From: G963677445 sp963678275
Lineage (GTDB): Bacteria > Bacteroidota > Ignavibacteria > Ignavibacteriales > Melioribacteraceae
Length of the DNA stretch: 64,000 bases
Direction of reading: 5' to 3'
Assembly: GCA_963678275.1 (NCBI GenBank)
Contig: OY782765.1
Span: 744,001-808,000, forward strand
The notes below the pieces were generated by a model. It had not been told where the DNA came from. It made no database searches and worked only from the letters and a program-made list of their open reading frames with translations. Shown piece by piece: positions 44,293-53,260 of this stretch. The translations under genes and the position numbers were made by a program. Within the stretch, counting starts at the first letter, position 1. Each line of letters opens with the position of its first letter.

Positions 44293-45930
44293 ATGTTTAA
44301 TTCATATTTTTATTTGAATAGGACCATTTATGAACTTGCTCCATTTATAAGGGACAAAAAGGCAGGGGAAGTGTTCTCGCAGGAGAAGGATGTGCTTTTC
44401 ATTAATGCGGCTTGTGAGGATATGCCTTTCGCGCATATACTTATAGCCGCTAATCCCCAATCCCCTTCCCTGCGAATTAAACCGGATCACAGGAAAGCCA
44501 AAAGAAATATTGTTTCATTTTTCCCCGGTATAACAGGAAAAACATTTGATAATGTTGAGATTGCCATGGCCGACCGAATTATCCGTTTTTCCCTGGGAAG
44601 CGAAAGACTCTACTTCTTTATAAGGGGCAGAGATACAAACATTATTTACGATAATACCATTGAATTGCAAAGTTTTAAGAAAGCTGAAAAGACCAGGTTA
44701 CGTGAGCTGGTGACAGAAGCGGAATCCTTCAGCTATACAAACCAAATTTTTATTCCCGATTTTCCCGAATTTTCAGGCAGCGGCGAAAACTTCAGTTCAT
44801 TCAGAAAAGAATACAGATTTATTACCCGTGAAATATATCATGAGCTTATCAGACGCAAATCTCAGCAAGCTGAACCTTATAAAGAAATACTTAAAGATTT
44901 ATTGGAAATGGTTTATCACGAAGCAATTTTAACCGGATTTGACAAAGAGGAAAATAAAAAATATTTTGGCCCTCCTTTCGATTACAAACAAAAAACTCTT
45001 GAAGATTCGCGATTTAGTGAAAATTGCAATGAAGCTCTTTCAGCATTTACAGCCCTGGGATTCAGAAATAATAAAAAGCTGGAATATAAAAACAAGATTG
45101 AGAAGTACCTTTACAGGGAACTTGAAAAATCAAATCTGAAGATTGATAATCTCAATAAGCGTGTGTCGAAAGGTTCAAGAGAAAAGGTTTATTCACACTA
45201 TGGAGCTATTCTGCTGGCAAATCTTCATCTGCTCAGAAAAGGGTTAGAAGAAATAAAATTAAATGATTACATTTCGAATGAAGAAATAACTATTAAACTG
45301 AAGGCGGAATTGAGCCCTTCTGAGCAGGTTGACCGTTATTTTGAAAAAGGAAGGGATGAAAAAAAGAATTTTGAAATAAGCAGTGAATTGCTTGAATCAG
45401 CCCGTGAAAGACACTTAAAACTCGTTGGTGTTAAAAACCGTTTTGAAGCGGAAGATTCACTGGAAAATTACCGGGAAACAGCCAAAATTCTGCATCTGGA
45501 AAAAGACAATTCAAAAGTTTTGAAAATGGAAGTTACAGCAAAATACAGGAAATATCTGCTGTCGGACAAATATGAGATACTCGTCGGAAAAGACAGCAAA
45601 AGCAACGACTTATTAACCACAAAAATTGCCCGACAAAATGATTACTGGATGCACGCCAGAGGTATGCCGGGAAGTCATGTAGTGTTGAGGACGGACAATC
45701 CGAAGGAAACAATGCCGAAGAATATTTTAAAAGCGGCCGCGTCGCTTGCCGCCTATCACAGCAAGGCAAAGACTGCCGGCACTGTTCCGGTTTCATATAC
45801 ACTGGCCAAATTTGTTTATAAAAGAAAAGGGATGCCCCCCGGACAGGTCCAACTCTCAAAAGAAAAAGTACTTCTGGTGAAACCTGAAATTCCGGCAGAT
45901 TGTGAGGAGATTCATGAAGAAAATCTTTAA
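44293..45930 (+). CDS. rqcH: NFACT/fibronectin-binding A-like ribosome quality-control protein (RqcH-like)
   Basis: Ribosome rescue protein that binds the obstructed 50S with tRNA. The NFACT-N part (residues 1-~230) has MADRIIRF, matching the conserved Asp-Arg that defines RqcH; a coiled-coil middle (~260-400) and the NFACT-R domain (DUF814) follow with LLSDKYEILVGKDSKSNDLL (cited in part), WMHARGMPGSHVVLR and YHSKAK. The HhH module is hard to see. Length 545 aa is normal. The gene precedes the rhodanese gene, overlapping by 17 bases. RqcH activity is inferred from the Asp-Arg motif. Confidence 0.85.
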   Translation: MFNSYFYLNRTIYELAPFIRDKKAGEVFSQEKDVLFINAACEDMPFAHILIAANPQSPSLRIKPDHRKAKRNIVSFFPGITGKTFDNVEIAMADRIIRFSLGSERLYFFIRGRDTNIIYDNTIELQSFKKAEKTRLRELVTEAESFSYTNQIFIPDFPEFSGSGENFSSFRKEYRFITREIYHELIRRKSQQAEPYKEILKDLLEMVYHEAILTGFDKEENKKYFGPPFDYKQKTLEDSRFSENCNEALSAFTALGFRNNKKLEYKNKIEKYLYRELEKSNLKIDNLNKRVSKGSREKVYSHYGAILLANLHLLRKGLEEIKLNDYISNEEITIKLKAELSPSEQVDRYFEKGRDEKKNFEISSELLESARERHLKLVGVKNRFEAEDSLENYRETAKILHLEKDNSKVLKMEVTAKYRKYLLSDKYEILVGKDSKSNDLLTTKIARQNDYWMHARGMPGSHVVLRTDNPKETMPKNILKAAASLAAYHSKAKTAGTVPVSYTLAKFVYKRKGMPPGQVQLSKEKVLLVKPEIPADCEEIHEENL

Positions 45931-46453
45931 TCAGGTTCACCTGTCCACAGTATTGCTAATTATTTTTTCTGCCGTTATCAGCGGGATGCTCTATAACTCA
46001 TTTTCTGAAAATTCGATAGAATTCATACGTCATGAAGAAAATCTGGTATTTGCTTCCGATTCTTTAATAAATTCACTGCTCGATTCGGATGCTGATCTGA
46101 GCTTTAAACCTCAATATATTTCACTCAACCAGGCAAAATTTTTTTTCGATTCCCAAAAGGCCTTTTTTGTCGATGCCAGGGATGAATGGGATTTTACTGA
46201 AAATCATATTCCCGGCGCGCTGAATATTCCTGAATATGAATATGAACCGGGGATGCCCCGGCTTCAAAAGCTTAATAAAGAGAGGCTTTATATAATTTAT
46301 TGCGGGGAAGAATGTGATCTTAGCCGCAGGCTCGCAATTTATATGGCTTCGGAAGGATTTAAACATCTTTTTGTTATTGAAGGAGGATGGACCGAATGGA
46401 CTTTATCGGGGTATCCTACAGAAAAAGGAGGCGAAAATGCGGAATCTCTTTGA
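45914..46453 (+). CDS. Membrane-anchored rhodanese-like protein
   Basis: A membrane anchor or signal (VLLIIFSAVISGMLYNSF) then a rhodanese domain (residues ~68-170): VDARDEWDFTENHIPGALNIP and the active Cys130 in YCGEECDLSRRLA. The loop is longer than the usual CxxGxRS, so sulfur transfer is not assured. ATG 45914 has GAGGAG upstream; the GTG at 45902 is less likely. It overlaps the next gene by 17 bases, and the two form a pair seen in several phyla. Confidence 0.82.
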   Translation: MKKIFNQVHLSTVLLIIFSAVISGMLYNSFSENSIEFIRHEENLVFASDSLINSLLDSDADLSFKPQYISLNQAKFFFDSQKAFFVDARDEWDFTENHIPGALNIPEYEYEPGMPRLQKLNKERLYIIYCGEECDLSRRLAIYMASEGFKHLFVIEGGWTEWTLSGYPTEKGGENAESL

Positions 46454-46883
46454 AAATGATTATCTTCTTCTCGCCGCGAGAATCATTGTCGCTATGGTTT
46501 TTATTTTTGCCTCAATAGAAAAAATTGCTGATCCCGAATCCTTCGCTGTTGCGGTTTCCAACTATCGGGTATTACCGGTTTTTCTTATCAACTTTGTGGC
46601 CATAGCTATTCCCTGGATTGAGCTTTTCGCCGGTATTTTTCTTCTCGCGGGTGTTTTTCCACGGGAAAACTCATTAATTATCGGGGCGCTTCTTGTAATG
46701 TTTATTGTTCTGATTTCTATCGCCCTTATCAGGGGGCTTGATATTGAATGTGGATGTTACGGTACGATAAATGCCGAGAAAGTCGGGTTCAAAAAGATCG
46801 CGGAAAATTTTCTTTTGTTAACTCTCTCTTTGCAGATTATTCTCTATGGCGCCGGTAAATTTATAATCGGTAAAAAGATATGA
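46437..46883 (+). CDS. DoxX/MauE-like membrane protein
   Basis: Four-helix DoxX/MauE family protein (about 148 aa): FIFASIEKIADPESF opens the first helix, and IECGCYG supplies the pair of cysteines typical of MauE members. MauE acts in disulfide or periplasmic redox maturation of methylamine dehydrogenase, but homologues have broader unknown roles. ATG 46437 is set by AAGGAGG. The rhodanese upstream suggests a periplasmic sulfur or thiol function; inference only. Confidence 0.82.
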   Translation: MRNLFENDYLLLAARIIVAMVFIFASIEKIADPESFAVAVSNYRVLPVFLINFVAIAIPWIELFAGIFLLAGVFPRENSLIIGALLVMFIVLISIALIRGLDIECGCYGTINAEKVGFKKIAENFLLLTLSLQIILYGAGKFIIGKKI

Positions 46884-47914
46884 TTCCCGGAAAAGATATA
46901 AAAAATATTCTGCTCATGAAACTGAGAGGAATCGGGGATGTTGTGCTTACCACAGCGGCGATTAAAGCTATTCATCTGAAGTATCCCGAAGCGCGAATTG
47001 ACTATCTGACTGAAAAACCGGGCTCTTTTATTATTGAACCGCTGCCTGAAATCAACAGCGTTATCTTATTTAAAAGAAAGGGGTTATACAATCGCCTTAA
47101 GACAATACTACGCATAAGAAGAAGGAAGTATGATTTAATAATTGATTTTTTTTCCAATCCCACTACCGCGCAGATTACTTATCTCAGCAAAGCCAAATAC
47201 CGCGCCGGGTATCCCTATAAAGGCCGGAAATACGCTTACAATATCTTTGGCCCCTCAGAAAGGAATAAATACCACGCCGCTGAGCTGCATAATCTTCTCA
47301 CGGAATCCGCGGGCATAAGCATAACAGATAAATCATTAAGAATAGGTCTTTACCCGGAAGATATGGAGTTTGCCGAAAGGTTCTTTTCTGAAAATAAACT
47401 TGATGAATCAAAGGTTACAGCTATATGCCCGACAGGCGGATGGGCTTCAAAAAAATGTCCTCCCGAAAAGTTTGCTGAAATAGCGGAATCAATTTTAAAC
47501 AACACAGATTCAGTATTGCTCCTTCTATGGGGACCCGGTGATGAAGAAGATGCCGATAAAATAAAGGAGATGCTGGGGGAAAAAATTCTTAAAGCTCCCG
47601 ATACTTCTCTTCGTCAGATGGCGGCTTTAATATCAAAATGCGATGTGATGGTCGCGAATGACAGTGGCCCGATGCACATGGCCACAGCGGTTGGAACCAG
47701 CGCTGTCAGTCTGCACGGCCCTACCAGTCCCCTGCTTCAGGGACCTTTCGGCGACAGACACAGAACAATAAGGAATGAAGAGCTGGAGTGTATTGAATGC
47801 AATATGCTCGACTGTCCCCGCAACCAGGAATGTTTCAGAGAACTGAATTCAGAAGAAATAGCAGGTATTGTTGAAGAATTACTGCGATTAAAAGATGCGA
47901 ATGAAAAAACTTGA
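46880..47914 (+). CDS. Family 9 glycosyltransferase, heptosyltransferase-like (1)
   Basis: GT-B enzyme of LPS core type, ADP-heptose:LPS fold. LLMKLRGIGDVVLTTAAI opens the acceptor domain; CPTGGWASKKCPPEKFAEI and VANDSGPMHMATAVGTSAVSLHGPTSP form the donor domain. The end has a Cys cluster, ELECIECNMLDCPRNQECF, often seen in GT9 C-termini. 344 aa. First of three tandem GT9 genes; ATGA overlap with the previous gene. Target sugar unknown. Confidence 0.87.
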   Translation: MIPGKDIKNILLMKLRGIGDVVLTTAAIKAIHLKYPEARIDYLTEKPGSFIIEPLPEINSVILFKRKGLYNRLKTILRIRRRKYDLIIDFFSNPTTAQITYLSKAKYRAGYPYKGRKYAYNIFGPSERNKYHAAELHNLLTESAGISITDKSLRIGLYPEDMEFAERFFSENKLDESKVTAICPTGGWASKKCPPEKFAEIAESILNNTDSVLLLLWGPGDEEDADKIKEMLGEKILKAPDTSLRQMAALISKCDVMVANDSGPMHMATAVGTSAVSLHGPTSPLLQGPFGDRHRTIRNEELECIECNMLDCPRNQECFRELNSEEIAGIVEELLRLKDANEKT

Positions 47915-48980
47915 AATATTATTCAGGAAGTTTATTTATTCCCTTCTTTTGCTTATCGCGGGTCGGAAAAAAGAAACTCCTGTTATTTTATCTTCTCAAT
48001 CAAAAGTTCTTGTTATAAGACTGAACAGAATAGGAGACGCTCTTGTAGCCACCCCATTCGTAAAAAAACTAAAAATATCGCAAAATCCGCAAATTGATAT
48101 TTTGGCGGGAAGAAAAAATCATTTCATCTTTAAGAATAATCCAAATATTGCGGAAATTATAGTTCTTCAGCGCGGTATCGCGGGATTATTTAAAACACTC
48201 CGGATATTAAACAGAAAAAAATATGATGTGGTAATTGATCTTCATGATGATATTTCAACCACTGTTTCTTTCCTGCTGATGTTTTCCAACGCTCCCATGA
48301 AACTCGGACTTAATAAGGGAAATAGTGAGCTTTATACTAAAACAGCAATTCGCCCGGATCCTCAAAAAGTTCATGTTGTCGACAGATTGCTGAATATATA
48401 CTCAATAATCGGTAATGATCAGAATGCGGGTCCGGCGGGGCTTAATGTTGAATATTTTATATCAGCAGAAAAAGCAGATAACGCGCGAAAGTATTTATCT
48501 TCTTTATTTGACCGAAAAAAAATGCTCGTCGGAATAAACATAACCGCCGGTAGCGAAGCCAGATACTGGGGAACAGAAAAATTCAAAAAACTTGCCGACC
48601 ATATTTCGGAGATTTATGATGTGGATATCCTTATCCTTTCAGCTCCGGATTATGCCGAACAGGCAAGAACTATCGCCGGAGATAATCATTCTTTTTATTA
48701 TTCCGAAGATTTTGAGCAATTCTGCGCTGTTGTCTCCCGTCTTGACTTTTTATTTACCCCCGACACATTTATCGTCCATATAGCGTCGGCATGTCGTATT
48801 CCCCTGTTCGGAATATATGTAAAGTATAACACAACCGATATCATCTGGTATCCATATAAGTCAGATTATGATTGCATAGTTACCGAAGAACCGACACTAA
48901 ACAATTTAGCTTATGAAGTGGTAATTGATAAATTCGATAATTTTTTTGGAAACTATATTGATGAACATAAAGATTCCTGA
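47895..48980 (+). CDS. Family 9 glycosyltransferase, heptosyltransferase-like (2)
   Basis: Second GT9 of the run. VLVIRLNRIGDALVATPFV in the N-domain, NITAGSEARYWGTEKFKKLADHI and FTPDTFIVHIASACRIPLFGIY in the C-domain. The N-terminus has a hydrophobic stretch (FIYSLLLLIAG). Unlike its neighbours it has no C-terminal Cys cluster. It overlaps its upstream neighbour by 20 bases; an alternative ATG lies at 47901. Its donor and acceptor are unknown. Confidence 0.83.
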   Translation: MRMKKLEILFRKFIYSLLLLIAGRKKETPVILSSQSKVLVIRLNRIGDALVATPFVKKLKISQNPQIDILAGRKNHFIFKNNPNIAEIIVLQRGIAGLFKTLRILNRKKYDVVIDLHDDISTTVSFLLMFSNAPMKLGLNKGNSELYTKTAIRPDPQKVHVVDRLLNIYSIIGNDQNAGPAGLNVEYFISAEKADNARKYLSSLFDRKKMLVGINITAGSEARYWGTEKFKKLADHISEIYDVDILILSAPDYAEQARTIAGDNHSFYYSEDFEQFCAVVSRLDFLFTPDTFIVHIASACRIPLFGIYVKYNTTDIIWYPYKSDYDCIVTEEPTLNNLAYEVVIDKFDNFFGNYIDEHKDS

Positions 48981-50085
48981 TTGTAAACATTTTAACGGTT
49001 ATAAACCCTGTTTTCCGGGATATAACTGCCTGGCAGAAGGATGCGGTGATCATCAGCCGGCAGGTACACGATTACTGATAATAAATCTCGATGCGATGGG
49101 TGATGTATTGATGACAACTGCTCAACTGGCGTCATTAAAAAAGAAATTTCCGGTCTCCACGATATACTGGATTACACTTAAAGTGGCGTCAGGTCTGTTG
49201 AAATATAATGACTATATAGACAAGGTATTCATTTATGATTTTGAATCAATATCCATACTGAATCAGCTTGAATTTGATTATGTGATGAACGTTGATAAGT
49301 CATTGCGTTCAGGCGCTTTGGCGATGTCGGTTAAAGCAAAACACAGACTGGGATTTGGAATTGACAACAACGCGAAAATAATTCCTCTGAATGGTGGAGC
49401 TTCATATAATTACAGACTTGGTCTCGATGATAATCTCAAATTCAGGGTTAATCAGAGGACAGGTCAGGATTATCTTTCCGAGACATTTGAAGTTGAATAT
49501 GACAGAAATGAGTATGTATTTAATTTCAGCAGTGAAGAGATTGATTTTACCGAACGATACCGTGAAGAAGCCGGAATTGATAAAGATGATGAGGTAATTG
49601 GGTTTAATACCGGGTGTTCCACCCTTTTCCCCAACAAAAAAATGACAGTTGAACAACATATTCAGTTGATTGAAAAGTTTCTGTCATATAATCGGTTCAA
49701 AATTATCTTACTCGGGGGACCCGAAGATACTATCAGAAATAATGAAATAGAAGAACACTTCAAAGGTAAAATAATAAACACCCCCACTAATGAAGGCATC
49801 CGAAAAGGAGCATGTTATGAAAATCTTGCCGATCTTGTGATTACCGGCGACTCTTTCGGCATGCATCTCGCGATAGCGTTAAAAAAATATGTGATCGCCT
49901 GGTTCGGACTTTCATGCCAAAGTGAAATAGACCTTTATGACCGTGGAATAAAAATATACCCGGAAAACCTGGAATGTTCACCCTGCTGGAAAAAAAGCTG
50001 CCCATATAATCTTGAATGCATTGATATGATAGACCTGGAAAAAATTGAAACTGAAACGATTAACTATTTTGACTCTATAAAATAA
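48961..50085 (+). CDS. Family 9 glycosyltransferase with Cys-rich N-terminus (3)
   Basis: Third GT9 gene. A Cys-rich leader (CKHFNGYKPCFPGYNCLAEGC, residues 8-28) precedes LLIINLDAMGDVLMTTAQL; the donor domain has NTGCSTLFPNKKMTVEQHI and ITGDSFGMHLAIALKKYVIAWFG. A second cluster lies at the end (LECSPCWKKSCPYNLECID). The CKHF.GYKPC leader suggests a metal-binding or protein-contact element not part of the GT-B fold. ATG 48961 is preferred. It overlaps the next gene by one base (TAATG). Confidence 0.83.
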   Translation: MNIKIPDCKHFNGYKPCFPGYNCLAEGCGDHQPAGTRLLIINLDAMGDVLMTTAQLASLKKKFPVSTIYWITLKVASGLLKYNDYIDKVFIYDFESISILNQLEFDYVMNVDKSLRSGALAMSVKAKHRLGFGIDNNAKIIPLNGGASYNYRLGLDDNLKFRVNQRTGQDYLSETFEVEYDRNEYVFNFSSEEIDFTERYREEAGIDKDDEVIGFNTGCSTLFPNKKMTVEQHIQLIEKFLSYNRFKIILLGGPEDTIRNNEIEEHFKGKIINTPTNEGIRKGACYENLADLVITGDSFGMHLAIALKKYVIAWFGLSCQSEIDLYDRGIKIYPENLECSPCWKKSCPYNLECIDMIDLEKIETETINYFDSIK

Positions 50086-50963
50086 TGCCGGATGAAAATA
50101 TTTTTAATAACAGATTGAAACCGTTGATTCTTGACGGTTCGATGGGAAGCCTTCTTCAACAGATGGGTAAAACACATAATAGCCCGGTGTGGTCGGGAGA
50201 AGCAAATTTTACCGCGCCCGATACGGTTGAAAAAATTCACAGGCAATATATAACGGCCGGAGCGGATATCATCACGACAAATACTTTCAGGACCAATCCC
50301 CTCGCTCTTATTCGTTCGGGAGCTTCTGTTTCACCCGGACTGATTGTCAAAAAAGCCTGTAATCTCGCTCACAGAGCCGCTGAAGGGCAAACAACACTTA
50401 TCGCGGGGTCTAATCCTCCTGCCGAAGATTGTTACCAGAAACAGCGTAAGGCAACTCTTTCCGAGCTGGAAGATAATCATAGGCGTCATATCGGTTTCCT
50501 TATTGAAAATAATTGCGATTTTATCCTTCATGAAACACAAAGTCATCTCGATGAAATCAAAATTATTCTTAAAATAATGGATGGCAATAAATTCCCTTTC
50601 ATTATTTCTCTTTATATTACTCCTGAGATCACTTTGCTGGATGGGAGCGATATTCAGGAGGTTTTGGACCTTATCTCTCAATTTAATCCCCGGGCGGTTA
50701 GCTTTAATTGTTGTCCGGTGAATGATATTATCAGAATTGTATCAAAGATGAATATCAGTCTGCCATTCGGGTTCTACGCAAATATGGGAAGCGGAAATGT
50801 GCATGATAAAGAAATATATTGTGGAACTTCTCCCGATATCTATATAGCTGAAATAGAAACATTAATTAGATTCAATCCATCATTTTTAGGAGCGTGCTGC
50901 GGCTCTTCATTCGAACATATCAGAAAATTAAGGATTTTTATTGATGAATTTTATTCAGATTAA
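50085..50963 (+). CDS. Homocysteine S-methyltransferase family protein
   Basis: Zn-dependent TIM-barrel methyltransferase related to MetH N-terminal/BHMT/MmuM enzymes. LDGSMGSLLQ begins the barrel, ITTNTFRTNPLAL follows, and the three zinc cysteines are seen in SFNCCP (Cys) and GACCGSS (Cys-Cys). 292 aa is short but complete. Methyl donor unknown (S-methylmethionine, betaine or a corrinoid partner). It sits between a glycosyltransferase and ispE and may be co-transcribed with them without sharing function. Confidence 0.85.
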   Translation: MPDENIFNNRLKPLILDGSMGSLLQQMGKTHNSPVWSGEANFTAPDTVEKIHRQYITAGADIITTNTFRTNPLALIRSGASVSPGLIVKKACNLAHRAAEGQTTLIAGSNPPAEDCYQKQRKATLSELEDNHRRHIGFLIENNCDFILHETQSHLDEIKIILKIMDGNKFPFIISLYITPEITLLDGSDIQEVLDLISQFNPRAVSFNCCPVNDIIRIVSKMNISLPFGFYANMGSGNVHDKEIYCGTSPDIYIAEIETLIRFNPSFLGACCGSSFEHIRKLRIFIDEFYSD

Positions 50964-51789
50964 CGCGCCCGCCAAAATTAACCTGGGGCTTAATATTATT
51001 GAAAAAAGAGAGGATGGATTTCATAATCTGAAAACTTTATTTTTTCCGGTGATGGATATGGCCGATAAAATATCTATTTACCCCGATACAAAATTCAGTT
51101 TTTCCTGCCAGGGTTTTCCCGAGCTTGAAAATGAAGAAAATCTTGTCGTAAAAGCGGTGCGCCTACTGGAAAATAAACTGGGAATAAAGATTAACGTGAA
51201 GATAGAATTGTTAAAGGGAATTCCTATGGGAGGAGGTCTTGGAGGAGGCAGCTCGGATGCCGCGTCCACAATTCTTGCCCTTAATGCCCTGTTAAAATTA
51301 AATCTTAATTCAAATCAGCTTTTCGAAACAGCCCTCTCGCTTGGATCCGACGTGCCTTTTTTTCTTCTCTCCCGCCCTGCCGCGGGCTTTTCAAGAGGAG
51401 AAGCGCTTGTACCGGTCGATTTTTATCCTGAAACATATATATTGATCGTAAACCCGGGTATTCATGTTTCCACTGCCGAAGCTTTCAGAAATATCAAACC
51501 ATCAATAAATGATACAGATTATATTCAGCTATTTTCAGAAGCGGCTCATAATCCAAAAGCGCTCTCAGGGCGGCTGGTCAATGATTTTGAAAACTATATA
51601 TTCGGTAAATATCCGCAAATTGGTAAGATCAAAGAAAAGATGCTGAATAATAATTCCACTTTTAGTATGATGTCCGGAAGCGGTTCAACTGTATATGGAT
51701 TTTTCGATGATATAAATGATATCACAAAAGTTACCGATGATCTGCCGGAAAATTATCTTAGTTTTATCAGCAGAACCTGGGAATATTAA
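50944..51789 (+). CDS. ispE: 4-diphosphocytidyl-2-C-methyl-D-erythritol kinase
   Basis: GHMP kinase of the MEP isoprenoid pathway. APAKINLGLNI, DGFHNLKTLFFPV and the P-loop-like PMGGGLGGGSSDAAS, then SLGSDVPFFL and MSGSGSTVYGFF. ATG 50944 follows AAGGA at workable spacing. It overlaps the homocysteine-methyltransferase gene by 20 bases and ends two bases before the convergent kinase gene. No other MEP genes are present in the window. Confidence 0.94.
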   Translation: MNFIQINAPAKINLGLNIIEKREDGFHNLKTLFFPVMDMADKISIYPDTKFSFSCQGFPELENEENLVVKAVRLLENKLGIKINVKIELLKGIPMGGGLGGGSSDAASTILALNALLKLNLNSNQLFETALSLGSDVPFFLLSRPAAGFSRGEALVPVDFYPETYILIVNPGIHVSTAEAFRNIKPSINDTDYIQLFSEAAHNPKALSGRLVNDFENYIFGKYPQIGKIKEKMLNNNSTFSMMSGSGSTVYGFFDDINDITKVTDDLPENYLSFISRTWEY

Positions 51790-51791
51790 GA

Positions 51792-53186
51792 TCATTTTGA
51801 TGTTATCTTGCTCTGATAAGGCATCCTGATCGTAAAAGATGTGCCAGGCCGGTCAGGTGTCGATAATCTCGATGGGCTTTCAACTTTTATCTGACCGTTG
51901 TGTCTTTCGATAATCTCCATGACAAGCGCCAGGCCTACTCCGCTGCCTTCAAAATCATTCCATTTCAGGTTTGAGGCCCGATAAAACTGGGCAAATATTT
52001 TTTCTGTATCTTTTGCCGGAATTCCAATACCACTATCACAGAATTCTATCTCCAGTTCATTTTCGTGATCATTCAGGGTTATTTCAATGATCCCGTTATC
52101 CATATTATATTTTATGGCATTGCTCAGCATGTTGGACATCGCGAGCTCGAGTAAAACCCGGTCTCCTTTCAGAGGTTTGTTTTCTTTGCGGGTATCAGAA
52201 AATTTAATTTCCAGATTTTTTACTACAGCCGTATCAGAATTTTTTGAAATTGTCGACTGAATCATCTCGGCAATATTCAGCTCTTCGGTTGTGGTTATAT
52301 TCAGTATCCTGAGCTTCGATATCCTTAAAATATTATTGATAAGGTTAAGAGCGTCATCAGTTCTCTGGTGTGCTCTCTTCAGCTTTACTGATATTTGATC
52401 GCTGACCGGTCCCAGGAAATTCTGTAAAATTAAATCAATTATTGATTTTACCGCAGCTATAGGAGATTTTATTTCATGCACCACACCCATGATGTATTTC
52501 TGCTTTGTTACTTCAGCTTCATTCAGCTTTAATAATGTTTCCCTCAGTTCCTGTTCCCTTTTATAGAGTGACCGGGCGATCCTGTTGGCAATAAGAACGC
52601 TGACGATGAGCATTGTGCTGAATACTACAATGAAGAGAAAAACATAATTGGATGTAAAACCTGATTCCTGGCTGTATAATCCCTCTATGGGAAATGATGG
52701 AATCAGACTGTTATGCTGAAGGATAATCAGTGATGAAAATATAATTATTATTAAACCAGCGATTGTATAGACAACATAACCGGGCAGAATTAAACTGCCT
52801 ATTATCATCTGGAAAATAAAAAACATATAGAGGGGAGATTCTATTACGCCGGTAAAATATATGAGGATCATCAGGGCAAAAAGATCCAGAAGCATTTGTA
52901 CGAGCGACATGTGAAGGCAGTTAAACTGACCGGGAACGCACTTTACATGTTTTCTGAACCAGTGTAAAAAAATATTATAAGATGCTATTGTAATAATTAT
53001 TGCCGCTATTGCTGTTACCTGCGTATCGGTGAGTTGAAAATCAAGTATAAACTCCCCCCCGATAAGAAAAATCATCAGACTGAACGCGAAAAGATACCGC
53101 AGTTTGATAAACCATAGGTTGCGCCTTTTTACCGCAGCCCAGAATTCATCATAATGGTGAGCCCATCCGGGAACCAGTATTAACAT
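51792..53186 (-). CDS. Membrane sensor histidine kinase (1)
   Basis: About six N-terminal transmembrane helices (residues ~25-200) with no recognisable sensor domain, a short coiled linker (REQELRETLLKLNEAE), HisKA with the phospho-acceptor His in VHEIKSPIAAV, and HATPase_c with N-box SNMLSNAIKYN, DSGIGIPAKD and GSGVGLALVM. ATG 53186, with GGGAG upstream, is chosen over the TTG at 53198. No receiver or response regulator gene is adjacent. Paralogous to the next gene; both share WFI(K/R)LRY near the N-terminus. Confidence 0.9.
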   Translation of the reverse strand: MLILVPGWAHHYDEFWAAVKRRNLWFIKLRYLFAFSLMIFLIGGEFILDFQLTDTQVTAIAAIIITIASYNIFLHWFRKHVKCVPGQFNCLHMSLVQMLLDLFALMILIYFTGVIESPLYMFFIFQMIIGSLILPGYVVYTIAGLIIIIFSSLIILQHNSLIPSFPIEGLYSQESGFTSNYVFLFIVVFSTMLIVSVLIANRIARSLYKREQELRETLLKLNEAEVTKQKYIMGVVHEIKSPIAAVKSIIDLILQNFLGPVSDQISVKLKRAHQRTDDALNLINNILRISKLRILNITTTEELNIAEMIQSTISKNSDTAVVKNLEIKFSDTRKENKPLKGDRVLLELAMSNMLSNAIKYNMDNGIIEITLNDHENELEIEFCDSGIGIPAKDTEKIFAQFYRASNLKWNDFEGSGVGLALVMEIIERHNGQIKVESPSRLSTPDRPGTSFTIRMPYQSKITSK

Positions 53187-53260
53187 AACATCTCCCAAGA
53201 TTGGTTATAGGAATTTGAGAGATAATATAATAATTTAAGTGATTTTTACAAATGGTTATT

